Below, one piece after another: positions 1 through 15,352 of a stretch of 64,000 nucleotides of DNA; position 1 is the first letter of the stretch; each line of letters starts with the position of its first letter. Both the position numbers and the translations under genes were made by a program. The DNA comes from Lotus japonicus. Lineage: Eukaryota > Streptophyta > Magnoliopsida > Fabales > Fabaceae. The notes under the pieces were generated by a model that saw only the letters and a list, made by a program, of their open reading frames with translations, did no database searches and was not told the DNA's origin. Where the stretch lies: NCBI RefSeq assembly GCF_012489685.1, contig NC_080044.1, forward strand, positions 66,884,732 to 66,948,731, read 5' to 3'.

Positions 1-350
1 CAGGATAAACAGAAGCAAGACTACTTTTATGATTCTTATCTGAGCATAATTTTGGAGAAAGAGCTTCTAATCAAGTATCAATCATAGCCGAAAATTACCT
101 GAATGTAACGCTTTGAATCAATTCGCGTCATAGTAATTGTGATTTGTAAAAAAACAGACCATGTACATAAATTTTTCCTGCTTGTGCACTTCAAACAAAC
201 TGGTCTGCATCACCTAGGCCTAACAACAACGTGCTGCATGTCCAAATAAAAAGGTAAGGAAAGGAGGTTAGTCATATCAAGAAATGCACGCCACATCACG
301 ATATTGCAGAAAAATGCAATCAAAAGGAGAAAATGCAACTACTAAACAAA

Positions 351-3538
<3,188 letters not shown>

Positions 3539-4169
3539 GGTTCCACTTCACAGTTCACCCACTGATATATGCTATGTAAACTGTGTAACAACAACATGTG
3601 AGGGAAATAACTTTTGTTGTATTGAGTTTGCCAGTTGACTGAAACATCATCCCTCTGATTGTTCGAATGTCTCTACCGTTTATTTTAATTTAATCCATTG
3701 GCGTTAAAACACAAAAAACAAGGTTGTGTTTATTCAATAAAAAATTAGTTTTCATTAAATATTCAATCTTACTTTATTATTATCAACTACTATAAAGTAA
3801 TAACTCCAATTATTTTTCTGATCTTTTCTAAAATGTTCTTCAGTTAGTTTATTTTGTTTCTAGAAAATTAATTATGCTGATAGAAAAACTTTCTCAGACA
3901 CATACTCATTGATTTGGAAGAGACAAGGACCATATTTAGATGTGTTTTTAATAATGTGAAAATCTGAAAATAGACAATGAGCAAGGTCAGAAGTTTATAC
4001 TATTTTTTAACATGTGAAAGATATTTCTTGCAAGAAAAAAGAACATATGAAAGATATTGACGAATGGCGATAAATTAGATTACTTAATGGATGTAAACTG
4101 GAATTAGAGTTGGATACAAACTAGAACCGGATGAGGATGATTTTCCTCTATCAGAAGTTGGCTTTCTTA
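3539..4169. other. Upstream region of sialidase-like copy A, no gene seen
   Basis: AT-rich sequence holding the likely promoter and 5' leader of copy A (minus strand, reading leftward from here). I see no open frame with family character and no clear TATA box at a fixed distance. Confidence 0.5.
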
Positions 4170-4464
4170 AGGTCTGCTTGATAACTGTTTCCAAAACAGT
4201 TTTCGGTTTTTAAAAACTGAAAACTTGTTTGGTAAGACCTGTTTTCAAAAACTATTTTTGAAAACAGTTCTCATTTTCATTTTTTAAAACTAAAAAACCA
4301 AAACAGGTAAAAGATGTTTTCAATTTCAGTTTTCAGATATCAGTTTTCTAAATGTTCGAAAACATGTCATTCAAACTGTTTTCTTTTTCTGAAAACTGTT
4401 TTTCAGAATTGTTTCTGAAAACTATTTTAAAAACTGAAAACTAAAACTGCTATCAAACAGACCC
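4170..4464. mobile_element. PIF/Harbinger-type (Tourist-like) MITE
   Basis: The ends AGGTCTGCTTGATA and, in reverse complement, GGGTCTGTTTGATA form a terminal inverted repeat. Both sides carry the trinucleotide TTA (4167-4169 and 4465-4467), the usual target duplication of this superfamily. The 295-bp interior is mostly inverted repeats of TTTTCAGTTTT-like sequence and has no coding capacity. Confidence 0.75.
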
Positions 4465-4770
4465 TTAGTTTCTCTGCATGATTTTGATTATATTTTGTAA
4501 TTTTTTTTGGCGATTTTTTTTTTGTTACAAAAGGAAGATGGCAAAATTTGTTTACTAGTATATATGTATATTGGGTTTGAAAGAAAAATAAACAAAAAAA
4601 AAATGTGTGAAGCATCTGAACCTGATGTTTGTGCAACTTTTAGAAAGAAAAGAGCACCTTTTTAATAAATAAAAAAATGTTTGATTAAAAGTGAAAAAAA
4701 GCTATCGTAAGAATATTTTTGAAAAATAAGAAACCCCAAATATATAAAATTGGAAATAAGGTGCTTGTAA

Positions 4771-5161
4771 GAGCATCTCCAATGCTAGTTCTTATTTCTT
4801 AGTTCTTAGCACTATTCATGTGGGCCCGTATTGCCACATGTGTTTAAGCAACTCTCAAGCAATTTTGCTCCAACTATGAGTTCTTAGTTCTTATCACTAT
4901 TCATTTGGTCTCACCAACCACATTATTTATACTTTTTATTTTCATAATAAAACAAAACGCATAAAGTAATAATGTAATTTGGATGAGAGAAATAATTAAT
5001 ATTTTAAGCTAAGAACTCAAAAAGCAAAACTCCTTATATAAGAACTGAGTTCTTATTTTTAAGAACTAAGGAGTCCATATCAGCACCTCCAATGATAAAG
5101 TTCTTAGTTCTTAGTTCTTAACTTCAAAATAAGAACTAAGAACCTTGCATTGGAGATGGTC
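4771..5161. mobile_element. MITE with GAGCATCTCCAATG ends
   Basis: Starts GAGCATCTCCAATGC and ends GCATTGGAGATGGTC, a near-perfect inverted pair, with TAA on both sides (4768-4770, 5162-5164). The interior is built from many copies of TTAGTTCTTA in both orientations, and a second internal CACCTCCAATG start near 5085 hints at nesting or internal duplication. Non-coding. Confidence 0.75.
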
Positions 5162-5247
5162 TAATGTGCTTGGAAAGCCAACATTACCCAGGATTTAGTT
5201 CCTGCTCATGTGCTTACAAATAGTGATGATAGAAAGGAAAATGTTCT

Positions 5248-5383
5248 GGTTTGGTGTCTTTAGCAGATCCCCCTAGGGAATGCGTTAGTTGTCTAGCTTT
5301 TGATGTGAGGGGAACTGTGTTCCCTAGAGGTTTTGTTGGGTAGTTTGGTGTAAGCGCGCCTTGTAACCGAAAAAAAAAAAGAA
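5248..5383 (+). mobile_element. Severely 5'-truncated LINE 3' end
   Basis: The last codons of a plant L1-type ORF2 can be read (PPRECVSCLAFDVRGTVFPR) followed by an untranslated tail and a poly(A) run at 5370-5380. A 15-bp target duplication, AAAGGAAAATGTTCT, flanks it at 5233-5247 and 5384-5398. Only about 136 bp were inserted. Confidence 0.8.
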
Positions 5384-5398
5384 AAAGGAAAATGTTCT

Positions 5399-5545
5399 AT
5401 TCAAACCAATTCCACCTATACATTTAGAGAGAGATAGGAAGAGAAGTGAGAGATATGATGAGTGATACAATGAGAACATAAAAGAGATAGGAAGAGAAAG
5501 TAGATGAAAATAGGATGGAAGAAGAAAACGTTTTGTTCACACCAA
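5399..5545. repeat. Diverged M1 family copy
   Basis: GA-rich sequence of the same style as 2641-2789 and 50718-50876 (GAGAGATAGGAAGAGAAAG and GTAGATGAAAATAGG type segments). Ends are degraded, so assignment is tentative. Confidence 0.35.
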
Positions 5546-5732
5546 AGTCATAGAAAAGGCCACATGATTTGTTTCTGTTTAGTTGAAACAATTTACCCCA
5601 CATCACTTTGGCTGGAGAACAACATGCTGCCAAAATAAAAAAGAGAATAAGGAGTTAATCTCATCAGGAAATGTATGAACGGAAAAGCTCAAGGGATAGC
5701 TGAAAAGCCTGAAACCTACCATTTACAGAGAA

Positions 5733-8371
5733 CTACCATATAAATGTGGAAGGTAGTACCTTAATTTGTGTCCTATCATATGTGTAAGTGATATGTATTC
5801 GCTCATCACTAGCCTGAATAACAGCAGGATATGAGAATTCCATTCCCAATGTATCCTCCAATGTGAGAGCCTCATACCAGGAATTACCATCATCCTCTGA
5901 GAGTGCAACTTTAAGCACACCCCTCGATACAGTATTATAAGCAAGCAATAAACGACCATCTTTAAGCTTAACTCCATCAATACCTAGCAGACGATATTAC
6001 CAGATAAATAGTTAATACTTAATACAGAAAATAGATAAATGAAAGTGACTATGAATGGAAAAAGGGATACTCAGGGTTGAAGTAAAGAACTTCAAAATTA
6101 TAGTAAGGCATGGTCAACTTAGATCTTATAGTTCAGTTAAATACATTTGCCATAACTATACAGCAAATTGACCTGAATTTGGGTTAGGGAGCTCAGTAAG
6201 TTTTGCATGTCCCCAAGTTTTGCCACCATCAGATGATTCTGACATACACACTCTATCAATGCCGGTAAAGGATCGTAGTAAAACACGCAATTTCCCATCT
6301 GCAGACTGATAAGGTACAGGCTGAATAACACTCAGGGGATTATTTTCAATGTAAATTGGGCCATACTTGCTCCATGACCTTCCAATATCTGTTGTGACCT
6401 ATTAACACAAGAAGCAATAAATGTCAGCAAGCTAACATTTCAAAGCATCTCTGATACAACTATTCAGCTAGGAAGACTTCAGTTTAAACCTCCATCCAGG
6501 CGCCCCAGGAGTTCCAGCTTTCGACAGATGATCCACAAAGTAGATGACCATTTTCTAGCAAAATTGGCTGAGAAAAAGTAATCAAAGGTAGAACTAGTGA
6601 AGAATAAATTTTATATAGCTAATAAATTTCAAACCTCTTGCCAGAGATAAAAACGCAATGAAATAGATTCTGTTGTACCTTGTTTTTTATAGGTCCTAAG
6701 ATACCAGGAGGTAGTTGTTCTCTTCCTGTCCATGTAATGCCTTTATCATATGAGCGTTTCATGAATCCACTCCATCTGAAATTAAACAAACTCATTCAGG
6801 TCATATGAAAAGGAGACAAATAATAAACTCAAAATTCGCGGTGCTATATATACACAGGGCAGTTTATGATGACCCGTTTAGATACATAACTTGATAACAA
6901 ATTCTTCACAATGAATCATGAATTTAGTCCATACGTCTTCCCAATATATTATTTGTCATCAAGTATTTCCATATGAAGTTACAAGTTTTTCTCTTTTACC
7001 AGTTAGAAATGATATTTATTTATAAATATGAGCTTTCTTGCTGAAACATGTCAGGTTCTAGTATGCTATGAATATATCATTCCGGCTGCCCAGTTACCAA
7101 GAACTTACTAAGGAGAAGCAATAAGATTAAAGCATGCATTGAAATTTACATAGTAACACATGAAATGCTTTTGATGTTCTAGGAAGCATAATTTTATCTG
7201 GAGCCATGGCAATTAGCCAAAAACCATTCATGAATAGTACTTTAGGGTGATTAAATGCTCTTTCATATCATAAGACTTACTAAACTGATTCAGAATTTAC
7301 GAATATATATGCTTTCATGAAAGTTCCAATTAACATATATTTGGAAGAAAAAGTTACAGTGAGAAAGAGTTACAATAGCAAATCCCAAATATGCATTTAG
7401 GTCTATAATACCATGCAGGATAGTGGAAAGTGGATTAAATGAACCTAGATCTCTCAACTCTCATATACCATATTCGAAAGAACTGAAGCAACAAACACTT
7501 GTACTGGGGGAAAATAGATGTAGGAGGACAAGAAGTTATAAACTTTACTTCTGAACTTCTTGGCCTATCTTGTAAAACAGAAGTAGCTCGTCTGATGGAA
7601 GTTTGAACAGTACAGGATTCCACATAGGAACATTTGGTTGCTCATCAGCAATTACAGGTGATTGCCAAGTTCCATTCTGTCCACCAAATTTGTGTTCAGA
7701 AAGTTAATGCAGCATTCACAAATTTTTGAGATCAATACTCCCTCTGTCCCTCATACATAGTTGAAGGCACAAAGACAGACATAGTTTATGACTGATTAAG
7801 TGATTAGAAATAAAATTTGTATCCACTTCTTGAGGTACATTTGTAAAACTAATTAATAGTCACATTATTTACCTGATGCACTAGTTTGTATTGGTTTCAT
7901 CTTCGTTGACTTAGTATGTGCTGGGATAACAATTTAGTGCAATTTGAACAGACTTTCATGTCGGTCTATGAGAAAAGTTGTGTTCAGTTTATATTTTTAT
8001 CTCAAAATGAGTGCTAACGTCTGGTCGTACTAATGTCAACGTGTATCCAATCATAGCATTTAAGCATATAGCATGTAAATTTATTACTACCTTGTAAGTC
8101 TGCAACCATATTTTGACATCAGGTGCCCCCTCTGATGTGCCCCCAAAATATGCAACCAAAAAGTGATCCTTATCAACCTGCAAAAATCAAACAACATAGT
8201 ATTGAGTTCATTTGCCAATAAAAATCCACAAATTTTTAGGGGGCAATTTTTTTGGCTGTATTTCATGACCTCAACAATGGTAGAAGCATGACAACTCTTG
8301 AAGGGAGCTGATCCTGCAACAAAAGTGAACTCCTCCACTAGTGGCCCTTCTACTGGACCATTTTCCGCCAT
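5733..8371 (-). CDS. Sialidase-like (BNR/Asp-box) protein, copy B, intact
   Basis: Coding exons on the minus strand: 8371-8270, 8177-8091, 7676-7549, 6775-6679, 6567-6490, 6398-6173, 5983-5733; a non-coding leader exon ends at 8771 and joins 8393. All junctions are GT..AG and phases fit, giving 322 aa. Four Asp-boxes of the S/T-x-D-x-G-x-S/T-W type are visible: SYDKGITW (114-121), TTDIGRSW (166-173), SSDGGKTW (219-226), SEDDGNSW (268-275). This supports a sialidase-fold beta-propeller; the substrate is unknown. The start is the first ATG after an in-frame stop in the leader exon; unlike copy A no signal peptide is found, so the product may be cytosolic. The last residues could change if a further 3' exon exists, because AAG|GTACTA at 5760 could be a donor. 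Confidence 0.85.
7735..7960. repeat. Stowaway-like MITE end in intron 3 of copy B
   Basis: The sequence ACTCCCTCTGTCCCTCATA matches the typical end of Stowaway elements. I could not find a matching inverted partner, so this may be a truncated copy. Confidence 0.35.
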
Positions 8372-8393
8372 GCCTAAATGTCGAAACAATATC

Positions 8394-8860
8394 CTGCAAA
8401 AATTTGCTAATAGTTGTAGGCCACACTTGTTTTGGTAGTGGAAATTAAAATGTGAAAAATGAGATAGGAAGTGAAAACAAAGTGGAGTAGAAAAATTCTT
8501 TTAGCACTCATTGTAACTTGATAGGGATTCAACATTCTTAAATGCATGTTGTAGCAGCTAAGTTAAGTGGGGTTCAAACTATTTGGTGTTTCCATTTTCT
8601 AACAAACATGGACTTTAAGGATTCAAGTAATAAGTATTGCGGTATCAGAATGCATCAACTTCAACAGTCATGTCATAAATAGAAGAAAGGAGACAAAAGA
8701 GAAGACCAACGAATTTGGAATCTGAATATAATGGATACTAAAAAGAAGAGTGATAGTGTATGTAGCTTACAGTGTGAATTCGCGAAGTAGATAACAGCTC
8801 TTGCCCCCTTCAGATCCGGTTCAAAACACAGGAAACGCATTCACCTTTCTAAACCCAAAA
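8394..8860 (-). promoter_or_regulatory. Leader exon and 5' UTR intron of sialidase-like copy B
   Basis: On the minus strand ACACT|GTAAGC (exon end 8771) and TTTGCAG|GATATTG (exon start 8393) define an intron within the 5' leader. The leader reads open from a TGA near its start to the ATG at 8371 without another ATG. The transcription start is unknown; the right limit is approximate. Confidence 0.5.
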
Positions 8861-9039
8861 CCAAAAGTCAAACCACCCACGCCAATGAATTTGACAAATT
8901 AAGTTGAGTAAAATTAAATGGAATATGTTTTTTTTATAATAATAATAATAAGTAATAATAAACTCTCTTAGCGGTGATTGGTTCAAGTGGTACATGTTTG
9001 ACAAAAAAAAACCGCTAGAATTAGGCGCATGCTCACTAG

Positions 9040-9246
9040 AAGTTGGACAGTCAAGATTGACCTCATCTCCAGGCTTAGGAACAATGTAGTGGATTATATG
9101 GCGAAGCAAGCTTCGCATTAGCGATCCCCCGACGTGTTTGGCATACCCCACCCCCTGCCATTGTTGAGCTCCTTTACAAGGATGTTTTTCGTTAGTTAGT
9201 TTGTCCATTTAGCCTTCCTCTTGTAACCAAAAATATAAATAAAACA
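9040..9246 (+). mobile_element. LINE 3' remnant
   Basis: The plus strand reads LISRLRNNVVDYMAKQAS, the usual C-terminal end of a LINE RNase H domain, then stops and a tail ending CTTGTAACCAAAAATATAAATAAAA. Several in-frame stops show decay. No clear target duplication found. Confidence 0.55.
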
Positions 9247-9589
9247 TGTCTCCTAATGATTGCTCAAGTTGTAAGAGTTAGAGGACATATGAGTTTAATG
9301 AGGGAGATCTAGAGATCAATCTCTAGAAAGTGCAATTTATATTTCGATGTGAAAAAACAAATCTATATATATATGAAAATAATGTTTTCTTCTAGAAACC
9401 TATGACACATGGCACCTCCAAAGTTATCCATTTTCCCTCCAAGAAAAAAAACCAATCTACTTTTTTGACACAACATTCAATCATAACTCACCTTAATTAT
9501 TGTGGTCTAATTTAATTACATTTTAATTTTCAGTTTTCTTTTCTAACCATAATTTTGAAAACATTGCAAAAATAATGCCTAACACTCAT

Positions 9590-10258
9590 TGAATTAAATA
9601 ATACGAAAATAAAGATTTGAAAATAATAATTGCATAATTTTTTAAAATGTTAAATAAATAATGAAAAATTATACATTTAACAATTATATGAAATTAAGAA
9701 TTTGAACATTTTAATTGAATAATGTCTTAAAAAAACTGATATTAAAGAAAAAAAAAGCATGAAATCCAGATTTGTTTTTACAAATATTACCAAAAAACAA
9801 AAATATTAAAATAATAATTCATTAATTTAAAACCTAAACATATATTAATGAAAAAAATATTGACATTCATATGTCGTTTCTTTTTATATATTAAAATACA
9901 ACTATATTAAAAAAAGTCATTCAAATTTCAAATTTTTTTTCTATTTTAAACAACCATTAAAACAATCATTATTAGGTTTCTCCATACTCATTATTAAGTT
10001 TCTCCAATCACTACATAAATTTCAAATTTTTTCCTATTTTAAACAACCATTAATGCACGTTCAAAAAAAAACGTTAATGCTAAAATTGATTGAATAGCTT
10101 TTAAAAATAATAATTGAATATTGTAATAAAATATTAAATAAATAATGAAAAGATATAAATTATACATTTAAAAATTATATGAAATTAAGGATTTGAACAT
10201 TATACTTGAATAATGTTTTAAAAAAAAAAACTCGATATTAAAGAAATTGACATGATCC
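9590..10258. repeat. Pair of about 150-bp direct repeats inside the Helitron
   Basis: The segments about 9600-9755 and 10100-10250 are similar: both run through TTAAATAAATAATGAAAA, TATACATTTA, ATTATATGAAATTAAG, ATTTGAACATT and GATATTAAAGAAA in the same order. They lie just before the RPA-like fragment and probably reflect an internal duplication. AT-rich and non-coding. Confidence 0.6.
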
Positions 10259-10395
10259 TCCTGAATGCTAAGGTTTAAATTTATAAACAAATTCATGCCC
10301 TTGCGTTTTTTAAGATATGAGCATGTTGATCTGTTTTCAAAAAAAAAAAAATCTTTCATTCATTTTTTTTTTAACGAAAATCCAACAATTTCCAG

Positions 10396-10902
10396 GGTGA
10401 CAAGATTCAGGCTACAGTGTGGGGTAGCCATGTTGTAAAATTTGAGTCAGCCTTAAAAGAGGGGTTGTGCTATGAAATTGTCATTCTCAGCGTCGCTATC
10501 AATAATTACAAATACACACCTTGCACTCATCCATGCAGGTTGTATTTCAAGTTGCAAACTGAAGTGAAACCTATAGAAGCTCAAAAAATTCTCTATTATG
10601 GGTTTAGCTTCGCACCATATGGTTCAATATTTGAAAATCTTAAAGAAGACGAGGAATTGATCGGTATGTGTAAAAAGTATTTGTATTTTTTAAATAAATA
10701 TAGAGATCATCACTTTTGATATTTTGATGCAGACGTCATAGGTGTTGTCGTAGCCAAATGACAACTATCAGACTTCAAGAAAGAAGATACTACCGTCAAC
10801 AATGGGAAGATTTTGCTCAACAATTTTTACAATATGTTGCTGAAGGACACGATGGTCCAGTGGTTCTTATTCTGCAGTTGGCTAAAATGAAAATGTACAA
10901 AG
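10396..10902 (+). pseudogene. RPA1-like (DUF223 / OB-fold) gene fragment in Helitron
   Basis: Two exon remnants, 10396-10663 (after TTTCCAG) and 10733-10902 (after GATGCAG), encode a piece of the plant replication protein A large-subunit-like family often found with Helitrons. Visible are the DUF223 region starting GDKIQATVWG and, in the second piece, a run starting WEDFAQQFLQYVAEGHDG that matches the next OB-fold. After DVIGVVVAK the frame hits TGA at about 10758 and the second OB part lies in another frame, so the gene is broken. Such proteins bind single-stranded DNA; this copy should be inactive. Whether it is a Helitron's own RPA or a captured host piece cannot be told here. Confidence 0.7.
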
Positions 10903-11356
10903 GTACTGACATATATTACCAAAAAATTCGTATTTTATTTATTAGTAAATACTTGGGTGTGTAGGATTATATCTTCCGAGGCGAGTCTTCAACCATTGAC
11001 AATTATATGTTGCTATATCTAGAGTAAAATACAAACAAGGGCTACGGATCCTAATAGAAAATCATGATGATCTACCTACCTTATGACAAAACAATTAATG
11101 TTGTGTACGAGAAAGTATTTTCAAATATAACTCTATAAGGTATGGTTTATAGAGTACTATAGATTCATTTTGATTCGGTATTATAAACAATTTATGTGTT
11201 AATCTGTTAATTATAACATGTAAAATATTTTTGGGTGTTTAAGTGGGTTGTATATTAAATTTTTTTCATGCATCATCTGAGTTTAATAGGTTCAGGGAAG
11301 GAAGAACAACCGTAAGTATATAACGTACATGATTCTTTGTATTATAGTCATATAGT

Positions 11357-11511
11357 TTTTTTTAATAGGCAAATGTTAGTGGTTAGTTGTTAGTAAGTTA
11401 GAAAATCCCTTCAAATTTCCCTTCCAGGATTCGAACCCTGGACCTTCCCCTCCCCAACCCTTATGTCCCTTAACTCTTACCACTTGAGTTAACTCTCGGG
11501 GACATCATAGG
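11357..11511 (-). mobile_element. tRNA-derived SINE
   Basis: On the minus strand a tRNA-like head shows an A-box-like TTAACTCAAGTGGTAAGAG and a B-box GGGTTCGAATCC, then a short body and an A-run (T-run at 11356-11363 on plus). CATATAGT flanks it at 11349-11356 and 11512-11519, a likely target duplication. The element lies within the Helitron. Confidence 0.75.
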
Positions 11512-11719
11512 CATATAGTATTCTATGAAAATAGTATTAATTATTCTTTTTACTAAATAAATATTACAAAATTCACTTAATTATATTGGATGTGAATTTA
11601 TGCAGGTCAAGAAAGCATGCACGAAGCAACAAGGGATTTGTGTCAGAAGATTCTGGATCGGTGTCTTATGTGCAGTTCATGTTTTACACCGCAATTCCGC
11701 TCCTTGCTGTTCTTTATGA

Positions 11720-14037
11720 ATGAAGACCATTTGTTAATCTTTTTTAGTATAACACAATAATCTAACCATTTGTTTCATCAGCCTTTCAATTTCCACTTCA
11801 AGACCTTAGACATTACGCTCGAGTACATTTATGTATGCATGTTTACAGTATCTATCATTCAGATTGAGTGCTTTTATTGAAGGAAAACAAATTGAAAATA
11901 AGGACTTATTGAACTAAAAATAAAGAAATAGAAAGATCACTTGTTTTACTGCTCTTGAACTTGCACCAGAAACTCAATTCTTGATCATCCTTTTCTGCCT
12001 CCTATCAACAGTCTTTTCCACCATGTCCTCAAGAGCCATCATTTTCCTTCCATGTTTCTGTATATTAGACACATCATCGGTGGAGGAAGTGCAACTTGGT
12101 TAAAAGCATCAAAAAAAAATTGAGCGAAGCACAACCATTCAACAAGCTGCTTAAGGTTGTTCATATTTTATAAGCACAAAATGAATGAAATAAAGAAAAC
12201 GCATGGAAGTAAGAAGCATGAAGAAATTAAGAAAACAAATTGAAGTGTTGGAGAAAAAGAGATGGACATGGCGTAATCATTCTCTCTTTTTTCCAAGTCT
12301 TTTGGGTCTCACCAAATATAAACCAAGCAATACATTTTTTTTGGGTAAGCAAAATTGTATTGAAACAAAACCAGTTCCAAGTTAGAGAATCCATGGAAGA
12401 AAGAAATGGTGCATGTTTGGGGCTGATGAATTTTACGATTGAGAGAAACATAGGATAAAAAATGTCGATTCTGGAAAATGCTGATGGAAGATAAAAGGAT
12501 GAGCTTTTTGGGGTCATTTTGTAATGTGAGAGAGAAATCATAATGAAAAAACAAAAATGTTTAGATAAAATAAAATACATTTTTTTTGAAAGGAAAAAAT
12601 AACACTAAAACAGGGACGGAGGTTGTTGAACAACCATAGACTAGATATTTTTTTGGTTACAAGAGGAAAATTCCATAGACTAGATATAATTGAATTGAAT
12701 TGTCTTTTTTTTTTTAAGAAATTTGGTGGTCAATGAGTCAATCTATCTAAGATTTAAGAATTTAATTTCAAAAAAACATTTGGCAGTCTTAATATTATAT
12801 CTTCTACCTTTCGAAATAAAATTATCTCTCTCTTATTTATTTAACAAAAAAAAAGTTATTCCTCTTATATTTTATTTCACAACTTTATAGTTTAAAATTC
12901 AAATGAATTAAAAACAGATTTTGACTTTAAACGTTGAGTGAATTTAAGTATTTTAAAAAAATTCTTAATTTCTTTCATAATTAATTAACTAAAAATTTAG
13001 GTTAATTAATACAAAATATTCACTATTAAGAATATATATTTAAAACATTTGTTAAAAATATATTTACTAAAAAGATAAAAAAACATTATAAGTATGGTTA
13101 AATGGTTAAGTATGTATGCCAAAATTTAAGTAAATAAATACTTTCAGTTTGGTTTGGATCGGTTCGATTTTGAACATGGGAAGAAAATATCGATTTTTGC
13201 GGTTTTCAGTTTTTTTGGTTTTGATTTTTTGGACCGGTTTGAGCGATTTTAATTGGTTTGGTTCAGTTATGAACATCGCTATTTCATGATCCTATTATTT
13301 ACTCATTCTTCTATTGTCGATTCACAATTATATATTGTTCACCCCTTTTTTAAATCATGAATGGGAAAAACGGAAATCCTTCCATTTATCTGCTTGGATT
13401 GATAAAATGGATTTTTCCTCCATTGTCCCTGGTAGCCGGTTGTTACCAAAAGTATGATCAAAGAGTCAAAGACAACTTTTCAAAAAAAAAAAGAGCCAAA
13501 GACAAAAAAGGGGAACGAGTTCAAACTTAAAAGTAATAGTCACGTGAGACTTTATTCAAAAATAAGAGAAGTCTTTGGATCTAAATAATTTTGGTAAATT
13601 ATCTATTATTTTGGTTTATTTAATCTGGTGATTTATTCCTATGATTTGATTTGCGTTTTATTAGAAGTGGAGTTTCATTTTTTTGTTACATATTGATTTC
13701 TCTTTGAAATTAAATATTTGAATCAAAATATATATTATTATTATTATTATTATTTATATTGTTATAATAAATAAAAATATTGATATGAAAAATGATCAAT
13801 CGAATATTAATAATTAAACATGTATTAAAAAATTAAAAATACTGATTTAATGTATATACAAAATTTTTAGTGAATCTAAGTCTTATAAGTTAAAAAATTT
13901 GAATTTTTTTATATTTAAATAAGTAAAAATTTATGGTAGATTAATACACAATTATCAATATTAAGAACATATAATTGAAACAATTATTAAGATATATTTA
14001 CTAAAAAGATACAAAATATAATATTACACGAAATTTA
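11720..14037. other. AT-rich Helitron interior, no gene seen
   Basis: No convincing reading frame. Low-complexity stretches include runs of GGTTTGG/GATTTTG-type sequence at 13145-13275 and an ATT microsatellite at 13730-13755. Short frames around 12203-12580 on both strands show no family character. Confidence 0.5.
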
Positions 14038-14046
14038 AATTATAAA

Positions 14047-14839
14047 GGCTTAAATATGTTGGGGGCCCCTATAAAATAGGGGTCCTTTGGTTTAAGCCCC
14101 TACAAAATTTTTTCTTGGGAATAAGCCCCTAATGAGAAAATAATATATAGTGATAAGCCCCTGCCGTCAACTTCCGTTAAAAAATATATGAGTCAGCAAA
14201 CGGAGCTGACGTGGACCTTTGCCACCTCATCAAGTGGGCCCACAAGCTGCTGACGTGGAAATGAGAAGAGAAATATGAAAATGCCAAATGTGGGATTTGA
14301 ACCCAAGACCTAGAACATAATGGGCAACATCCTTCCCACTAGGCTACAAGCTGCATCATTAGTATAAGTGCAAAATTTAATATATATCTTATTTAAACTG
14401 AAGCTGCTAATATTTCAACCAAAAATTTAAAAATGTCCTAAGCATGATTTGAACCCAAAACATAGAGGTTCATGGAGGAGGCTCTAACCACTAAGTCAAT
14501 GCCTAATTTATGCATGTATTTTTAGCGCAAAACTAAATATATATTTAAAAACAAACTGATAATGCTAAATAAATTTGATGTGGTAGATCTAAAAATTACA
14601 TTTTTAGGCTCTTAGACGCTCTTATATAATGTATCAATTTGAAACAAAATAAAATATTAAATGTAAATAGAAAAACATATTTACAAAACTTTAAAACGTA
14701 AAAAAGTTAAATCTTACAAATTTATTAGAGTTCATATATTGACTTTTTTTAAGTACTAATGAGTATATATACTGAAAGAACAAAATAATAGTTTTTTATG
14801 ATTTAAGTGGGGTTGAATTCTTGTTCTTTTTTTTACATA

Positions 14840-14871
<32 letters not shown>

Positions 14872-15332
14872 GCGCATGAATAACAAAATGAGCCAGTGGC
14901 TCAATTGTAAGGACATTGAGTATGATCCTCCATTTATGGTGTTCGAATCCTGATTATGGTGTTTTTAAAAAAAATTGTTAGTTTAAATGAGATATATATC
15001 AAATTTTGCACTTGTATTAAAGATGCAGCTTGTAGCCTAGTGGGAAGGATGTTGCCCATTATGCTATAGGTCTTGGGTTCAAATCCCACATTTGACATTT
15101 TCATATTTCTCTTCTCATTTCCACGTCAACAGCTTGTGGGCCCACTTGATGAGGTGGCAAAGGTCCACGTCAGCTCCGTTTGCTGACTCATATATTTTTT
15201 AACGGAAGTTGACGGCAGGGGCTTATCACTATATATTATTTTCTCATTAGGGGCTTATTCCCAAGAAAAAATTTTGTAGGGGCTTAAACCAAAGGAACCC
15301 TATTTTATAGGGGCCTCCAACATATTTAAGCC
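14047..15332. mobile_element. Non-autonomous Mutator-like element with 350-bp inverted ends
   Basis: Long terminal inverted repeats (14047-14399 and 14981-15332) start GGCTTAAATATGTTGG and are nearly identical. A perfect 9-bp target duplication AATTATAAA (14038-14046, 15333-15341) confirms the borders. The interior of about 580 bp has no transposase. Both inverted ends, and the interior twice, contain tRNA-like segments with B-box sequence. It is inserted only 50 bp inside the 3' end of the surrounding Helitron. Confidence 0.88.
15016..15094 (+). repeat. tRNA-like segment in Mutator-like element
   Basis: TAGCCTAGTGGGAAGGATG resembles an A-box region and GGGTTCAAATCCC a B-box; the order and spacing are tRNA-like, but no full cloverleaf forms. 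A mirror copy lies in the left inverted end (about 14283-14356, minus strand), with further tRNA-like pieces at about 14430-14505 (minus) and 14889-14952 (plus). Confidence 0.5.
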
Positions 15333-15352
15333 AATTATAAATAACAAAAGTT

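Noticed and set aside
80..125. Possible extra last exon of sialidase-like copy A
   Set aside because: A weak acceptor (CAAAG) and short frame can be drawn, but copy B gives no matching exon, so support is too thin.
8849..9208. 119-codon minus-strand frame
   Set aside because: Antisense to a LINE remnant; no family character.
12227..12580. 117-codon minus-strand frame in the Helitron
   Set aside because: Composition follows AT-rich DNA; an overlapping frame is open in another phase; no conserved motif.
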